DNA of 64,000 bases, from positions 62,001 to 126,000 of the forward strand of contig VTPC01091055.1 in the NCBI GenBank assembly GCA_011009095.1, in the 5' to 3' direction. This DNA comes from Ignelater luminosus (lineage: Eukaryota > Arthropoda > Insecta > Coleoptera > Elateridae). The notes beneath the pieces were generated by a model. It was not told where the DNA came from. It saw only the letters and a list, made by a program, of their open reading frames with translations, and did no database searches. Of the stretch, positions 10,501-20,537 are shown piece by piece (the first letter of the stretch is position 1; each line of letters starts with the position of its first letter). Made by a program: the position numbers and the translations under genes.

Positions 10501-13500
10501 ACGTACAACTAACAATATAAAAGCTAAGGAATGCGAAGTAACACAACTTAACATGGGTGTTTAGATTTTGGATTTAAGTTTTAGTTGAACCGAGTACAGA
10601 ATAATTCAATTGCACATTTAATGATGTTATCATTGCCTGTGACATATGAAAGCGGGGTTGCTATAGCATCTTTTTGTAAACGAATAAATGAAATCTAAAA
10701 AAATCTACATTGTTAAATAGGCAATTAAATGCTCTTTAATCCAATTCACACTATTATTGCATGCGTTTCCACCATTCACACCATGCTTCTCGTCAATGCG
10801 TTAGCACCCCGCGTGCTAACGTAGGAAATTAGAACTTGTTTGATTTCTTCCTGCATTTCTAGTGGAAAACTTGGTGTTTTTATTCATACCAATCTAAAAT
10901 AACAATGTGGCTGTGGCAAAAAAATGCAAAAGTTTAATAGGTTCGTTAGGTTAGAATGTTTAAAACTGTGATTTAAAGTCTTTTCATTTTCATTTTAACG
11001 TTTGCAGTAGCATTTAACATGTGGTGTTCTTGAATTGTATAGTTCGTTTTTTGTATAGTGTAATTAATTATAGATTCATATCAACTGATATTAATATATT
11101 ATTTTAAAAAAATGATTCACAAGGTCGCGCCTTTTTCAAAATAAAAAAACGCATGTGACGTTTTTATTTTTATTCTGCTAAATATTGCCAACATATTAAT
11201 AATATTAAACCATAAAATCCTAAAAAAGCTAGCAGCACGCGCAGTGTGAATAAGGTCCATGCTTCCTCACGCAGCTTCAACGAAATGCAGAAGAGCACGC
11301 ACGTGGCACGCGTGGTGTGAATTGGGCTTTGAAACGAGGTATCACATGACCCCTCGTGGAATTTAAATAAAATAGGGTGTTGCTGCCTCTTGGAAGAGGG
11401 TTGAAGTGGGGGAGGTAATTTCTTAGCGTCAGAAAATGTCATTTTAAATTTAAATATTGACGTGTTTCAGGATTTTTCGTTTACACGCTTATTAACGTAG
11501 AAAATTAATTTATCCTTTACATTTGGACCTCACTGTATTAAAACACAAAATTTAACGCTATCTATTAGTTGATTAGTTATGATAGTCTAGGGATTTTCAC
11601 GACTTCTAGTAATTTCTACTGGTGCACATCTGGTAACACTACATTAAAATTCATTTATTTTTTTAATGGAAACCGCCGGCGCAAGGCAGTAAGGAATGGC
11701 AATAAACTATGACGAATATCTTCGCACGTTTTTCAGTGACAGTTAATTTATTTACACGTAAGTTGGGTAAACTTCTTGATGAATTCTACTCATAAAACTT
11801 TTTTAACCATATAACTAGAGTTAGGATAGCATGCATAACCTGTACTTCAGAGGGTAGCAAGTAATAATTTACTTTACCATCAATTAAAATAATCAGGAGA
11901 TATAAAACTTTTTCAAGTTTTTACCGATTACATCTTTAAATGTATTATAATGAGGAAATTTTGATTTTGACACATAATTATTTATCACGGCATACTAGTT
12001 CTTATTACACATTATTTACAAAACTATTTGTTACCACTTTTTCATGTTCTGTCAATTTACCTACTAATTCCTTTCAAATTGTGTTTATTTTTAGTTTGAT
12101 TTCTGATTTAACATTTAAAATAACAATGGACTACTTTGATAAGAAAATGAAGGAAGAGGATAATAATTGTATAATTCTTCCACCAGATGGTAATGTTATT
12201 TACATATTAATTTACAATATAAAATTAATCATGTTCTTTACAGATAATAAAAACATTTTTGAACTTCGAACGGACACCAAATCGGAAGGACAAGAAAAGA
12301 AACCCCTTAAATGCAATATGCAATCATATAAGGAAGACGTTGCTACATATAAACTGAATAACAAATTGCAGATTGAAAAAAAGAAATCATTCGAATGCAA
12401 CATATGTAATCGTATATTCACACAAAAAGGAAACTTAAAAATACATTTGCGAATTCATAGTGGTGAAAAACCCTTTGAATGTAACATATGCAATTATAAG
12501 TTCACTTGTAAGAGCAGCTTAGAAAAACATACACTTATTCATAGCGGCGAAAAGCCTTTCGAATGTGAAATATGCGATTACAAATGCGTAGATAAAACCA
12601 GTTTAAAAATGCACGTACGAATGCATACTGGAGAGAAACCTTTCAAGTGTAACCTATGCGATTATAAAAGCACGCGAAGAAATAATTTAAGTGCGCACAT
12701 GTTGATTCACAGCGAAGAAAGGCCTTTCAAGTGTACAATTTGCAGTTATAGATGCAAACGGAAAGTTAGTTTACGAAAGCACACGATGATTCATACTGGT
12801 GAGAAACCCTTCAAGTGCGAAATATGTGGTTGTAGTCTGAAAGATAAATTTAGTCTCAATAGACACATACAAGGTCATAGTGGTGAAAGGCCTTTTGAAT
12901 GTAAAATATGCAATTCCAAGTATACAACAAAATACCAATTGGGGAAACACATGCTGACGCATAGTGAAGAAAAACCTTTTGAATGTAAAATTTGTAATTT
13001 TAAATTTAGATGGAAGAACAATTTAAAAACACATATGGCAACTCACAGTGGTGAAAGACCTTTTGAATGTGACATATGCAAATGTAAATACACCCGGAAG
13101 GGCCAATTACAAAGACATATGTTAGTTCATAGTGGAGTAAAACCATTTGAATGCCAAATATGTGGTTATAAATGTATCACAAAATCCTATTTAAAGATAC
13201 ACGTGCAAAATCATAGTGGAGAGAAGCTATTTGAGTGCAAAATATGTGGCGTTAAATTTGGCTATCAAACCGGTTTAAAGAGGCACATGCTTATTCATAG
13301 TGGTGAAAAACGTTTCGAATGTAACATATGTAACTGGAAATTCGCCAGAAAATGTATTTTGAACAGACACCTGTTAACCCATAGTAGAGCAAAGCGTTTT
13401 GAGTGTCAAATATGTAGTTACAAATGTGTACGGCAGATTGAGTTAGATAAACACATGGCCGTTCATAGTGAAGAGAAACCATTCGAGTGTGAAATATGTA

Positions 13501-14439
13501 GTGATAAATTTCGTCAAAAGAAAGTTCTCAAGAGTCATATGCTAATTCACAGTGGAAAAGAATATTTTGAATGTAAAATATGTAATTATAGGTTTTCACG
13601 ACAATGCAATGTAATTAGGCATATGCTAATTCATAGTGGAAAAAAACCTTTCAAATGTAGGATGTGCAGTTATAGAAGTTCACGGAAAAGCCAGTTAAAA
13701 AGACACATGCAAGTTCATAGTGGTGGAAGGTCTTTTGTAGAATGCATGCCTGTAAATCTCAACATGAGTAAGGTGTTTGTGGCTGACACGAATTGTGACT
13801 TTTAAACTTAATATTAAAATAAAATTTAAGATGGAAAAAATTTAATTTAAATTAATTTCTACCTGTGCAAATTACAGGTGCATACATTGCGGCAACAATG
13901 CTGGTTAGTCCAGTACCTGATCCGAGTTCTAGTATTGGAACATTTTTTGGCAAATTTTCACCATTGTGTAATAACCAATCTGCTAAAAGAAAAGCACCTC
14001 TCCATACTTGGAGCCCAACAAGATCTAAACTTGTACTCTCACTGTGTTCTGAAATATAAGAGAAGAGAAAATTAATATATCAAATTATTAATTTTTTTTA
14101 TTGCTATTTTCCATTAAGGTGCAAATAATTTGATGCTGCATGCACTGATCTTAACTAATAAGTAATAAATAAAATTCAATACTTACCAATTTCAATAATA
14201 CCATTAGCTTTTGATTTTCTTTGAACAAGTAGATCTCCATCAGAATCTATTTCGGCTGCTTTCGGCGGATAAGTAAATGGAAATTTTGAAACAACATCTG
14301 TAATATTGAAAGTGTTTTCATTTGGATGTATTAATAAAGTACTGTACTTACTATCTTTATTTAAAGTTGGCTTTAGATTGGTTACATAATTAAATTCGGT
14401 GTATAATTCCGATGATACTTTATAATCTTCATCGTCCAT
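4551..14439 (-). CDS. METTL22: Methyltransferase-like protein 22 (protein lysine methyltransferase)
   Basis: Four exons join in frame to 294 codons plus stop: 14439-14187, 14048-13863, 5186-5019 and 4828-4551. Exon 2 carries the family's entry motif QVWRGAFLLADWLL and the SAM-binding motif I LELGSGTG. The exon 3/4 junction creates DVVY, matching the (D/E)xx(Y/F) motif of family-16 lysine methyltransferases. Exon 4 holds the typical tail FPQYFQYDRVKELVLWK. METTL22 methylates the DNA/RNA-binding protein Kin17 in humans; that role here is inferred from homology. The third intron-exon step is unusual: intron 2 is 8.7 kb (5187-13862) and contains transposons, a sequence gap and a complete opposite-strand zinc-finger gene. 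The start ATG at 14439 begins MDDEDYKVSSEL. Confidence 0.87.
5187..5414. other. METTL22 intron 2, 3' part
   Basis: Unremarkable AT-rich intron sequence next to the exon 3 acceptor. Confidence 0.4.
5415..5813. mobile_element. MITE with GGGGCCGTCCTTAAATTACG termini, copy 1
   Basis: The ends are inverted copies of one another: GTCCTTAAATTACGTAACG at the left and CGTTACGTAATTTAAGGACGG (shifted by a base or two) at the right. The interior has G-runs and repeated CGTTACG words. A second copy lies at 27696-28071 in the opposite orientation. There is no coding capacity. I do not assign a superfamily. Confidence 0.7.
5841..8357. mobile_element. Fold-back element of the DUF4817 transposon family
   Basis: Terminal inverted repeats of about 290 bases (5841-6135 and 8065-8357) start and end with CAGGGTGTCCC/GGGACACCCTG. 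TATA on both sides fits the TA duplication of Tc1/mariner-type elements. The left arm runs into a transposase N-terminus at 6121. The right arm contains the inverted copy of that start codon region (CAT at 8074-8076). The interior is non-coding and holds two diverged tandem copies of about 490 bases (about 6335-6815 and 6830-7325), recognisable by shared GTGAAATCG..C..CACAAAAC and later words. It is non-autonomous. Confidence 0.75.
6121..6216 (+). pseudogene. Transposase N-terminus (DUF4817-like), 31 codons
   Basis: From the ATG at 6121 the frame reads MATFPDEEYADIHFIYEY and then a short GNGRAAVEQL block. This is the helix-turn-helix opening of the insect DUF4817 transposases (EEYADIHFVYGFCNGNA-type). 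A stop at 6214 ends it and the interior that follows is non-coding. It identifies the parent of the fold-back element. Confidence 0.75.
8358..8944. other. METTL22 intron, unassigned segment
   Basis: Contains scattered AACGTTCG/GTTCGTTTTTT words around 8645-8755 that look like a decayed local repeat; nothing coding. Confidence 0.3.
9041..9356. other. Assembly gap (N run)
   Basis: 316 unknown bases. Open frames reported across it are artefacts. Confidence 0.99.
9484..9881. mobile_element. hAT-type MITE with 8-bp target duplication
   Basis: The 398-base element begins CAGTGTTCCCAA and ends TTGGCAACACTG. It is flanked on both sides by GTTACAGT (9476-9483 and 9882-9889), the 8-bp duplication expected of hAT transposons. 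Near both ends the word AAGCGCCA is reiterated about ten times, as in hAT subterminal transposase-binding repeats. It has no coding capacity. Confidence 0.88.
10256..10736. repeat. Dispersed repeat, copy 1 (about 10355-10595)
   Basis: Words such as GAGAACTGT, AAAGTTTATACTA and CTAAGGAATG, then TTAGATTTTGGATTTAA, occur in the same order at 36385-36545. That makes this one of two copies of an unclassified dispersed repeat. Confidence 0.45.
10737..11333. mobile_element. Possible Harbinger-like non-autonomous element
   Basis: The left end (CCAATTCACACTA, 10741) and the right end (GTGGTGTGAATTGGGC, about 11316-11331) are imperfect inverted copies, with GCACGC/GCGTGC words inside. The same terminal sequence forms the compact palindrome at 15014-15060. 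The Harbinger assignment is tentative. Confidence 0.4.
11334..12125. other. 5' region of the nested zinc-finger gene
   Basis: AT-rich. An upstream in-frame ATG exists at 11940, but the 62 codons from there to 12126 are low-complexity and hydrophobic, so I treat this as promoter or 5' UTR. Confidence 0.4.
12126..13805 (+). CDS. C2H2 zinc-finger protein with 16 fingers
   Basis: ATG 12126 (context AACAATGG) starts MDYFDKKMKEEDNN. A 54-base GT-AG intron (12190-12243) lies inside the frame; its removal gives 541 aa, and retention would add 18 hydrophobic residues without a stop. From about residue 70 to 515 there are 16 tandem fingers of the form F-E/K-C-x2-C-x12-H-x3-H. They are joined by HSGEKP-type linkers, many with S in place of the usual T and E for K. 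The tail is VECMPVNLNMSKVFVADTNCDF. The linker spacing indicates sequence-specific nucleic-acid binding in the nucleus; target unknown. The gene lies wholly inside METTL22 intron 2 on the opposite strand. No ZAD, BTB or KRAB domain is visible, so it looks like a lineage-specific finger array. Confidence 0.88.
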   Translation: MDYFDKKMKEEDNNCIILPPDGNVIYILIYNIKLIMFFTDNKNIFELRTDTKSEGQEKKPLKCNMQSYKEDVATYKLNNKLQIEKKKSFECNICNRIFTQKGNLKIHLRIHSGEKPFECNICNYKFTCKSSLEKHTLIHSGEKPFECEICDYKCVDKTSLKMHVRMHTGEKPFKCNLCDYKSTRRNNLSAHMLIHSEERPFKCTICSYRCKRKVSLRKHTMIHTGEKPFKCEICGCSLKDKFSLNRHIQGHSGERPFECKICNSKYTTKYQLGKHMLTHSEEKPFECKICNFKFRWKNNLKTHMATHSGERPFECDICKCKYTRKGQLQRHMLVHSGVKPFECQICGYKCITKSYLKIHVQNHSGEKLFECKICGVKFGYQTGLKRHMLIHSGEKRFECNICNWKFARKCILNRHLLTHSRAKRFECQICSYKCVRQIELDKHMAVHSEEKPFECEICSDKFRQKKVLKSHMLIHSGKEYFECKICNYRFSRQCNVIRHMLIHSGKKPFKCRMCSYRSSRKSQLKRHMQVHSGGRSFVECMPVNLNMSKVFVADTNCDF

Positions 14440-15006
14440 TTAAAGAAATAAGATAATTGTTGTTATCTGCAATATAAAAGTATCACTGATAAAGATGCAC
14501 TTTAATTAATCTCATAATATAAAAACAAACAGAGTTTACAATAAACAGTTTTAGTTTTAATGGAAACTTCTACATGATCATGACTGCTAATGAATTACAA
14601 TCTTGACAGTTAATTTAGGTTAGTTTTACATTTAGGTTAGAAATGGCAGCGTTGCCATTACTAGTAATTCAGGCCGTCATGTCAGGTTGAAACTGTTTTT
14701 ATTACGTGCCGTCATCAAAACAGCATAACTTTTTCATTTTTGTGAAGTAATTTTCAACAAACTCCGATAGGAGTCGTTACTGAATTTGCGAAGTCCGTCC
14801 GTTTGTTTTAAATTTTGACTTCAGATTTGGATTCTACAACAAAAACTAAAGACAACGTGGTGTCTTCGTTTTTTGATATCTCTTCGGGAACATGGTCAAA
14901 ATGGCCGCCGAAATTTGAAAATAAGTGACAAAGCGGAGTTGGTTGTTATGCTTTGCATTCCCAGATGTTTTTGTACTTGGATTTGTTATTGCGCTTGAAA
15001 TTTGTT
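14440..15006. other. METTL22 upstream region
   Basis: Holds the METTL22 promoter by position. No specific regulatory element recognised. Confidence 0.35.
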
Positions 15007-15013
15007 AAAGCCC

Positions 15014-15060
15014 AATTCACACTACGCGTGAGCACGCACCTGGCACGCGTAGTGTGAATT
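15014..15060. repeat. 47-bp perfect-arm palindrome
   Basis: AATTCACACTACGCGTG (15014-15030) and its exact inverse CACGCGTAGTGTGAATT (15044-15060) flank a 13-base loop. The same arms, less perfect, bound 10737-11333. It resembles the end-to-end remnant of a short inverted-repeat transposon. Confidence 0.65.
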
Positions 15061-15195
15061 AAGAATATTTTAATTTTAATGCATTTAGGTAGAAGGCAAA
15101 CAGGACCGACCTTGATCGACCGTTTTATTTTTAAATACATACGTTTGCCATTATAATACATAACCTCAAACAAGAATAATCACTTTTAACCTTTT

Positions 15196-15408
15196 TTGAT
15201 CATAATAATGAGTGATAGTGAATCAGAAGATACTATTTTAATGTATTTGTTACGCCGTAGAACCAAGTCACGACGAAGAAAAGAATTTTTTCAAATTGTT
15301 TTAAATTTGCTAGTACACTTAGTTATTAGTTTTCAGTTTCTTCTTCTTCTTCACACTTCTTTCCTTTTATTTCTTTTTCTCAACCTACTTTTAAGCGATA
15401 AACATTAA
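15196..15408 (+). pseudogene. Possible Harbinger nuclease N-terminal relic
   Basis: The frame opens with MSDSESEDTILMYLLRRRTK (from 15208). The acidic start followed by a leucine block and an arginine run resembles the N-terminus of PIF/Harbinger nucleases (SDSEDE-LLLLRRRRR). After that the frame becomes a phenylalanine/leucine-rich translation of pyrimidine tracts. Weak evidence, but it fits the Harbinger-like termini nearby. Confidence 0.35.
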
Positions 15409-16838
15409 CGAACATAACCTCAACGTATATCGTCCGCGTCGACCACAGCGATCAAATTTCAAACCAATTCGTATTTCTAAACTGGTCGGTCGCAGACGAT
15501 CGAGCTGGACGACTTATGCACGATGCAGTGTGATGCTATTCATTCATTTACATGCGTTCGAAAGTTTGGTCGATCGCGGACAATCGGTGTGGTCGGGCTG
15601 TCTGAGCTCTGCCTTATAGTATAATTGGTTAAGTGGTTTCTCCATTGTGATCAGAAATAAAACTGTTTTTTATAAATTGAGGTTATGTTAGTTAATCAGT
15701 TTTCTTCTCATTTCTTACAGCAATTAGAGTATAAATCTAATAATTCCATTAAAATAATATGTAGAATAACGAAAAGAATATTTGTAAGTTGTTTTTTTCC
15801 TTATTTATTATTAAAAGATGCCCAAAATTGTTGCATACCTTGCTGCTCCTTAAACTTTTACTCTATTAAGATAATTATTGCATAGACAGTAAATGAATGG
15901 TGACAAGAGTCAGAATTATCTTAAAAGAGACACTAAACCTCTCATTATTTGTTCTTTTCAGGTATTGTAATTTTTCATTAAAACTTGAACATGATGCTTT
16001 CCAGAAACATAAATTAGATAAAACACAACTAACACAAGTGGTTGCAATCAGTTGATTTTAATGAATAATTCCTCACAAATGAAAATTGGCACGATAAGAT
16101 TAAGGACTGTTTTTGCTGGAAAATATGGAAGTTAGATACTTATTAGAACAAATCTAATTATTGAACAAAATAATTCAAGCATTATTAGTTTAAAAAGCAG
16201 TTTTTTTTATCAGAATTGTTATAATTTATAAATACAGACGGATAGTTAGATGATAAGTTGGTTTGAATCGGGTATTTGTCATTCGGATGACGGCAACTCG
16301 TTTGAACCTACTCTTGATAGCGGTTTGATGTTGTAACGGTTGCATAATTAGTAGGAGTATAGTGTTGTAAATGATAAAAACGAATAACAATGATAAAAGA
16401 TTTGAAATTAATGAGAGATTGGTCGAATGTGAAGACAACGACTCAGGTATAATATTGACAAATTAATCATTATTTGTAGGAATAAAGTATATCTGTTGTA
16501 GAAAATTGTCATTTTTAAGATTTCTGGGTTATGTTTGATGGAGGAAATTATTTTGTTTTTAAAAATGAATTTACCGCCATCTCGATACGGTCGTATACGA
16601 TCGTTGACATTGATAGGTTAGAAATTATAATATTTATACATTTTTTAAATTTTACTAAAATATTCGTTTTATTATATGTAAAACCTGTTAAATCAACGCT
16701 ATCTTTATTTTACAAGCTGTGTATTGTAAAATTGGCAATTTAGCAGTACCAACATTAGTTTTTCAGTTTAAACTGGTCTTACATTTATGGTTAGGTTTTT
16801 AAAATGATTTTTGCCGTTGGTTGTTAAGTGCCATTGGC
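15409..16838. other. Unrecognised intergenic stretch
   Basis: GATCG-rich segment near 15430-15600, otherwise AT-rich. No gene recognised. Confidence 0.3.
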
Positions 16839-17005
16839 GACACACCAGATTTCTTACAGCACATTTTGTGGACTGACAAAACCCAGCTCACTAGAAATGA
16901 AACGAACAATTACCGCATACATGTGTATTTAGAAGATTTATATGAAGTTCGGAAAATCAGATTTTAACATCGATTTAGCATAAATGTTCATTTTCGTGGA
17001 ATAAG
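16839..17005 (+). pseudogene. DUF4817-type transposase fragment
   Basis: One frame reads DTPDFLQHILWTDKTQLTRN, then NNYRIHVYLEDLYEVRK, a stop and HRFSINV. ILWTD is the block carrying the first catalytic aspartate of this transposase family. The order of blocks matches the relic at 2185-2680, which has the same N-N-Y-N-L-H and RFSINV pattern. Only this core survives. Confidence 0.7.
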
Positions 17006-17466
17006 AATAAGAATAGCAACAAGAAGTAACTTTCTGATGAAAAACTTGAATGGTTTACTTTCTTATAAACGAGTGCACAAAAAAGCTTATTTACACAACT
17101 TTGCATCTCATTCACACAACTCAAACTGTCAGGTTTCCGTGTTTAGGTTAGAGTTCCTTGATATTGTTTGATTATTACATCATTTTTGTAATGCGTAGAG
17201 TGTAGACACACTTGTCAATGTCATTTTTGAAGGTTAGTCATATATATGTATTCGTCAATTAACCTTAAATTTCGATATCAGCGTCATTTTAGCCGTGGGC
17301 GTACCCCTCAAAGTATGCCTTTTGGACAATTTTCTTCTTGTCAATTCTTGTTTGCTTATTGAAGTAGTTTTAACCTTCACAAATTTTATTTATATTTGAA
17401 GTACAGTTAGTTTTGAAACGTCTGGTCTCAGGTGTTTTGAGCCTCTGTTTCTACAATAAAAAGAAA
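17006..17466. other. Unrecognised intergenic stretch
   Basis: No gene or repeat end recognised. Confidence 0.3.
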
Positions 17467-17733
17467 TGAATGACTCGAGAGGCCCGAACAACCTAACAGG
17501 GCCAGGAAGCCGGTGAGGTCTGAGAACCCTGAACGACTCAAGAGGCCTGCACGATCCGACAGGGCTGGGAGGTCCGAACAGCCCGAGACCCCTAAATGAC
17601 TCAAGAGACCCGAACGACCCGACAGGGCCAGGAAGCCGATCAGGTCCGAGAACCCTGAATGACTCGAGAGGCCCAAACGATCCGACAGGGCCAGGAAACC
17701 GGACAGGTCCAAGAACCCTGAACGACTCAAGAG
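17467..17733 (-). repeat. Minisatellite: ~63-bp higher-order repeat of a TCGGGCC decamer
   Basis: The phrase GAACCCTGAACGACTCAAGA recurs with small changes at about 17525, 17586 (degenerate), 17652 and 17713, spaced 61-65 bases. Within each unit words like GGCCCGAAC, GACAGGGCC and GGAAGCCG repeat about every ten bases. On the minus strand this reads as TCGGGCC-type decamers. Because 63 is divisible by three, two minus-strand frames stay open as 21-residue repeats; I take these as by-products. Related arrays lie at 57480-59280. Confidence 0.8.
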
Positions 17734-18940
17734 CAGTGATGTGCGTTGACACGTCAACAATGATTGTTGACATTTTCGTGTCAACAATTGATTTTTCACG
17801 TCAAAAATGTCAACAATGTCGACAATGTGTCAACTTTGCAAATAAAGTAGGATTCTGCACATTTTTCGTTAAACCTAACCTGTAAACACAGGTGCTAAAA
17901 TAAGCTAAAATGTCTAATAAGATCATTAATAAGATGTTCAAGACAATTCAAGAATCAAAATGGCTGAAAGGCCCAAGAATAAGAATTTTTATTAATTGGG
18001 TTTTCAGTTATAAAAGACTGTGACAGTAACTGAAGATGGAGAAGAAAAACCAAAATATTATTTAAATAAAATGGCATTAAAAAACTAAATCCTTCGTATT
18101 TATTCTTATTTCCATGGAATCAGTAAAATTACAAGTATGTTTACTCATAGCTCCATAGGCCCATACTAAGATTTTTAGTTCGGATATGTGGGGGCACAGT
18201 TTATACCTTACAGAATCAGTTAGATCACTCAGAGCGGTTCTTTTGATCTTTCGTGTTCCTGGTTTTTGGTCTGCGCACGCTAAACTGTAGACCGCGCGCT
18301 TGTAGGGGAGGTTATATATGCAGTTAATATTCAAATTTCACAACTAATGTAACTTACCAACACTCAACAATTTCACTAATTCACTTACAGAATATGCAAG
18401 TTGATTTCATTTAAATAATACAATCTTTTATGAGATTATTTCTTTGAAGGTTAAGCCTAGGTTTTTTATCCCTCTGCTTCTGGACAGAAAATAGTGCTCT
18501 GCGCATAGACCGCGAGTTTCTTGAAGTGGAAGCGATCCAACTGATTCTGTAAGGTATAAACTGTGGTGGGGGCAATTCTAGCAATGTGACAGTTAGTATT
18601 AATTGAAAAAACAAATACTAACATGATGAACAACATCCTAGCATTTATTTTTTTTCTAATCAAAATTATTCTATACGTACATTAGACTTGAACGTACTTA
18701 AGCATCTCACAACTCCCCGTGCCTCCTATTTGCCCTCACATACTTTAAGTCAAATAAAAATTATTGTAATAAACTATTTAAGATTTAAATAATAAAGGAA
18801 AAATCAAGTTTAACAACTTTGCGCATGTGCATTCATAATGTCTAAATTGTTGACATCAATAAGGTCATGTCAACAATTCTTATTGTTGACATGTCAACAA
18901 TGAATTGTTGACGTCGACATTGTTGACACGCACATCTCTG
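17734..18940. mobile_element. Non-autonomous hAT element, 1207 bp
   Basis: Starts CAGTGATGTGCGTTGACA and ends GTTGACACGCACATCTCTG (inverted). It is flanked by the 8-bp duplication CTCAAGAG (17726-17733 and 18941-18948). The subterminal 100-150 bases at both ends are packed with TTGTTGACA/TGTCAACAA words in both orientations. A perfect 27-bp inverted pair sits inside at 18195-18221 and 18539-18565. No transposase frame is visible. It inserted into the minisatellite, whose sequence resumes at 18941. Confidence 0.88.
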
Positions 18941-18948
18941 CTCAAGAG

Positions 18949-20363
18949 GCCTGAACAAGAAACCCGGCCCCTGCGGCCTTCTACGGTTCAGTACGAAACT
19001 TTACCGCTTGGGTTCGGTATAAAAATAATGACCACCTTAGTCCGTATGAAAATAACGCTCGTCTGACACACGTCTGATTCAGTAAGAGAAACGTATATTT
19101 TTGTCTCTCTTCTTTGTTCATTTTGTTTACTTTGTTTTTGTTAAATAAGTTTTCTTGTTTTCTAAAAATGCAAAATCTTATTTCTAACCAGCATAAATTG
19201 AGGAATTTCGACTTTGACATTTATTATAGAAAACGAACTATACAATCATGATTTATTTTCTTTTTAAAATCTGTAATTACACAAAGATATCTCTAAATTG
19301 CATGAAGTGTTTTCTATTCCCAGACATTCAGGGGAGGACCCGTAAAATGGGCATGCTATAGCGACATTCTCATTTGATGTAACTGATGTTCAAACAAGAC
19401 TAAATATGGGGACGGAGGCCTTTTTTTTAATTTCCAACTGAGAGTAAAGTTATTCGCTTGCTAATTTACGACAATCAATGCTAATAAATCCGATTACAGA
19501 ATTAATTTCTAATTTAATAATGGCTTAGATAACTATGTAGGTATAGTATATTGATACCAATCTAAAAGTGAAATATACAGTTTGTACCTGTTTCAGTCTG
19601 TAACGTTCTCTCTGAAAGTATTAAATACAACCCTTAACAAACAAAAATAAGAAACGTAGAAATATAAAATGTTTATGTTTCAGTTTGAAGGATCAGTAGA
19701 GGTTTCGAATGCAGTCCGGTCCTGCTTAAAAAAAAACCCACAACTAGAATCTAAATTTCCAGTAACTTGTAAATACATTATTAAATAATCAAGTAAACTG
19801 AGATTATATTAGTTTTGGATTATGCAAATTAAAATTACCAATTAGCATCATTTTTCCACTTTTACTTTCGTTACAATCAACCGATTAACTTATAGCATAC
19901 AAATTATAATTACTTCATTTATAGAATACGGTTGGTCGACTATAATACGTCAAAGGAGAATTGGATGCATTAATAAATCTTAAAATAACCATAATTAGTG
20001 CATAAAATTCTTGTTTATTGCGTTTATAAACAATCGTAATTCTTATTGTCGACGTATTTTAGATGTGCAAGCGTATAAACTGTGTAACATTTTAAATTTC
20101 ACCTATTTTTATTGACAGAGGAAGCTTTGAAGGTCAAGATCAAAAGCAGCGGGAAAATTAAAATAGCATCATTACTATTTAACAAGTTTTAGGTTAGTGA
20201 AATTAATCGATAAGAATGTTCTGTTGCTGTGTGTGATTATAAACTCACCGAGGACGTGTACACCACGATAGAGCGATAAAAACTTTCTGGTATATTTCTG
20301 AGAAGATTACATAAATTCTCCTCTAATTTTACAGATAAAGTCAATTCCCGATTTATTTTTGGA
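18949..20363. other. Intergenic region upstream of PDI
   Basis: A short remainder of the minisatellite (to about 18975), then AT-rich sequence with nothing recognised. Confidence 0.35.
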
Positions 20364-20385
20364 CACACACACACACACACACACA
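20364..20385. repeat. (AC)n microsatellite
   Basis: About eleven uninterrupted AC dinucleotides, in the PDI promoter region. Confidence 0.95.
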
Positions 20386-20406
20386 GAACGTCACATTCGA
20401 CGTGCA

Positions 20407-20425
20407 CCAATCACAGTCCCCCACG
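20407..20425 (+). promoter_or_regulatory. ER stress response element (ERSE)
   Basis: CCAAT at 20407-20411, nine bases, then CCACG at 20421-20425: an exact match to the consensus CCAAT-N9-CCACG. NF-Y binds the CCAAT half, and ATF6 or XBP1 binds the CCACG half in the unfolded protein response. It lies 113 bases before the PDI start codon. An ACGTCAC (about 20389) and a GACGTGC (about 20399) nearby could also bind bZIP factors. Confidence 0.75.
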
Positions 20426-20537
20426 ATTTGTGCCACGTTGTGAGAAATCAAGTCGGTGTACCTCCTTTCACTTGCCTACTCACGTTTTTATTCAGTCAAA
20501 CTTTGGTGACGGCGGTGGCGGCTGTAAAAATTGCAAG

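Noticed and set aside
11940..12125. Upstream ATG start for the zinc-finger protein
   Set aside because: The added 62 residues are low-complexity translation of AT-rich DNA; ATG 12126 has better context and a typical charged start.
17390..17799. Minus-strand repetitive proteins of 123-127 residues
   Set aside because: Generated by the 63-bp minisatellite staying open in more than one frame.
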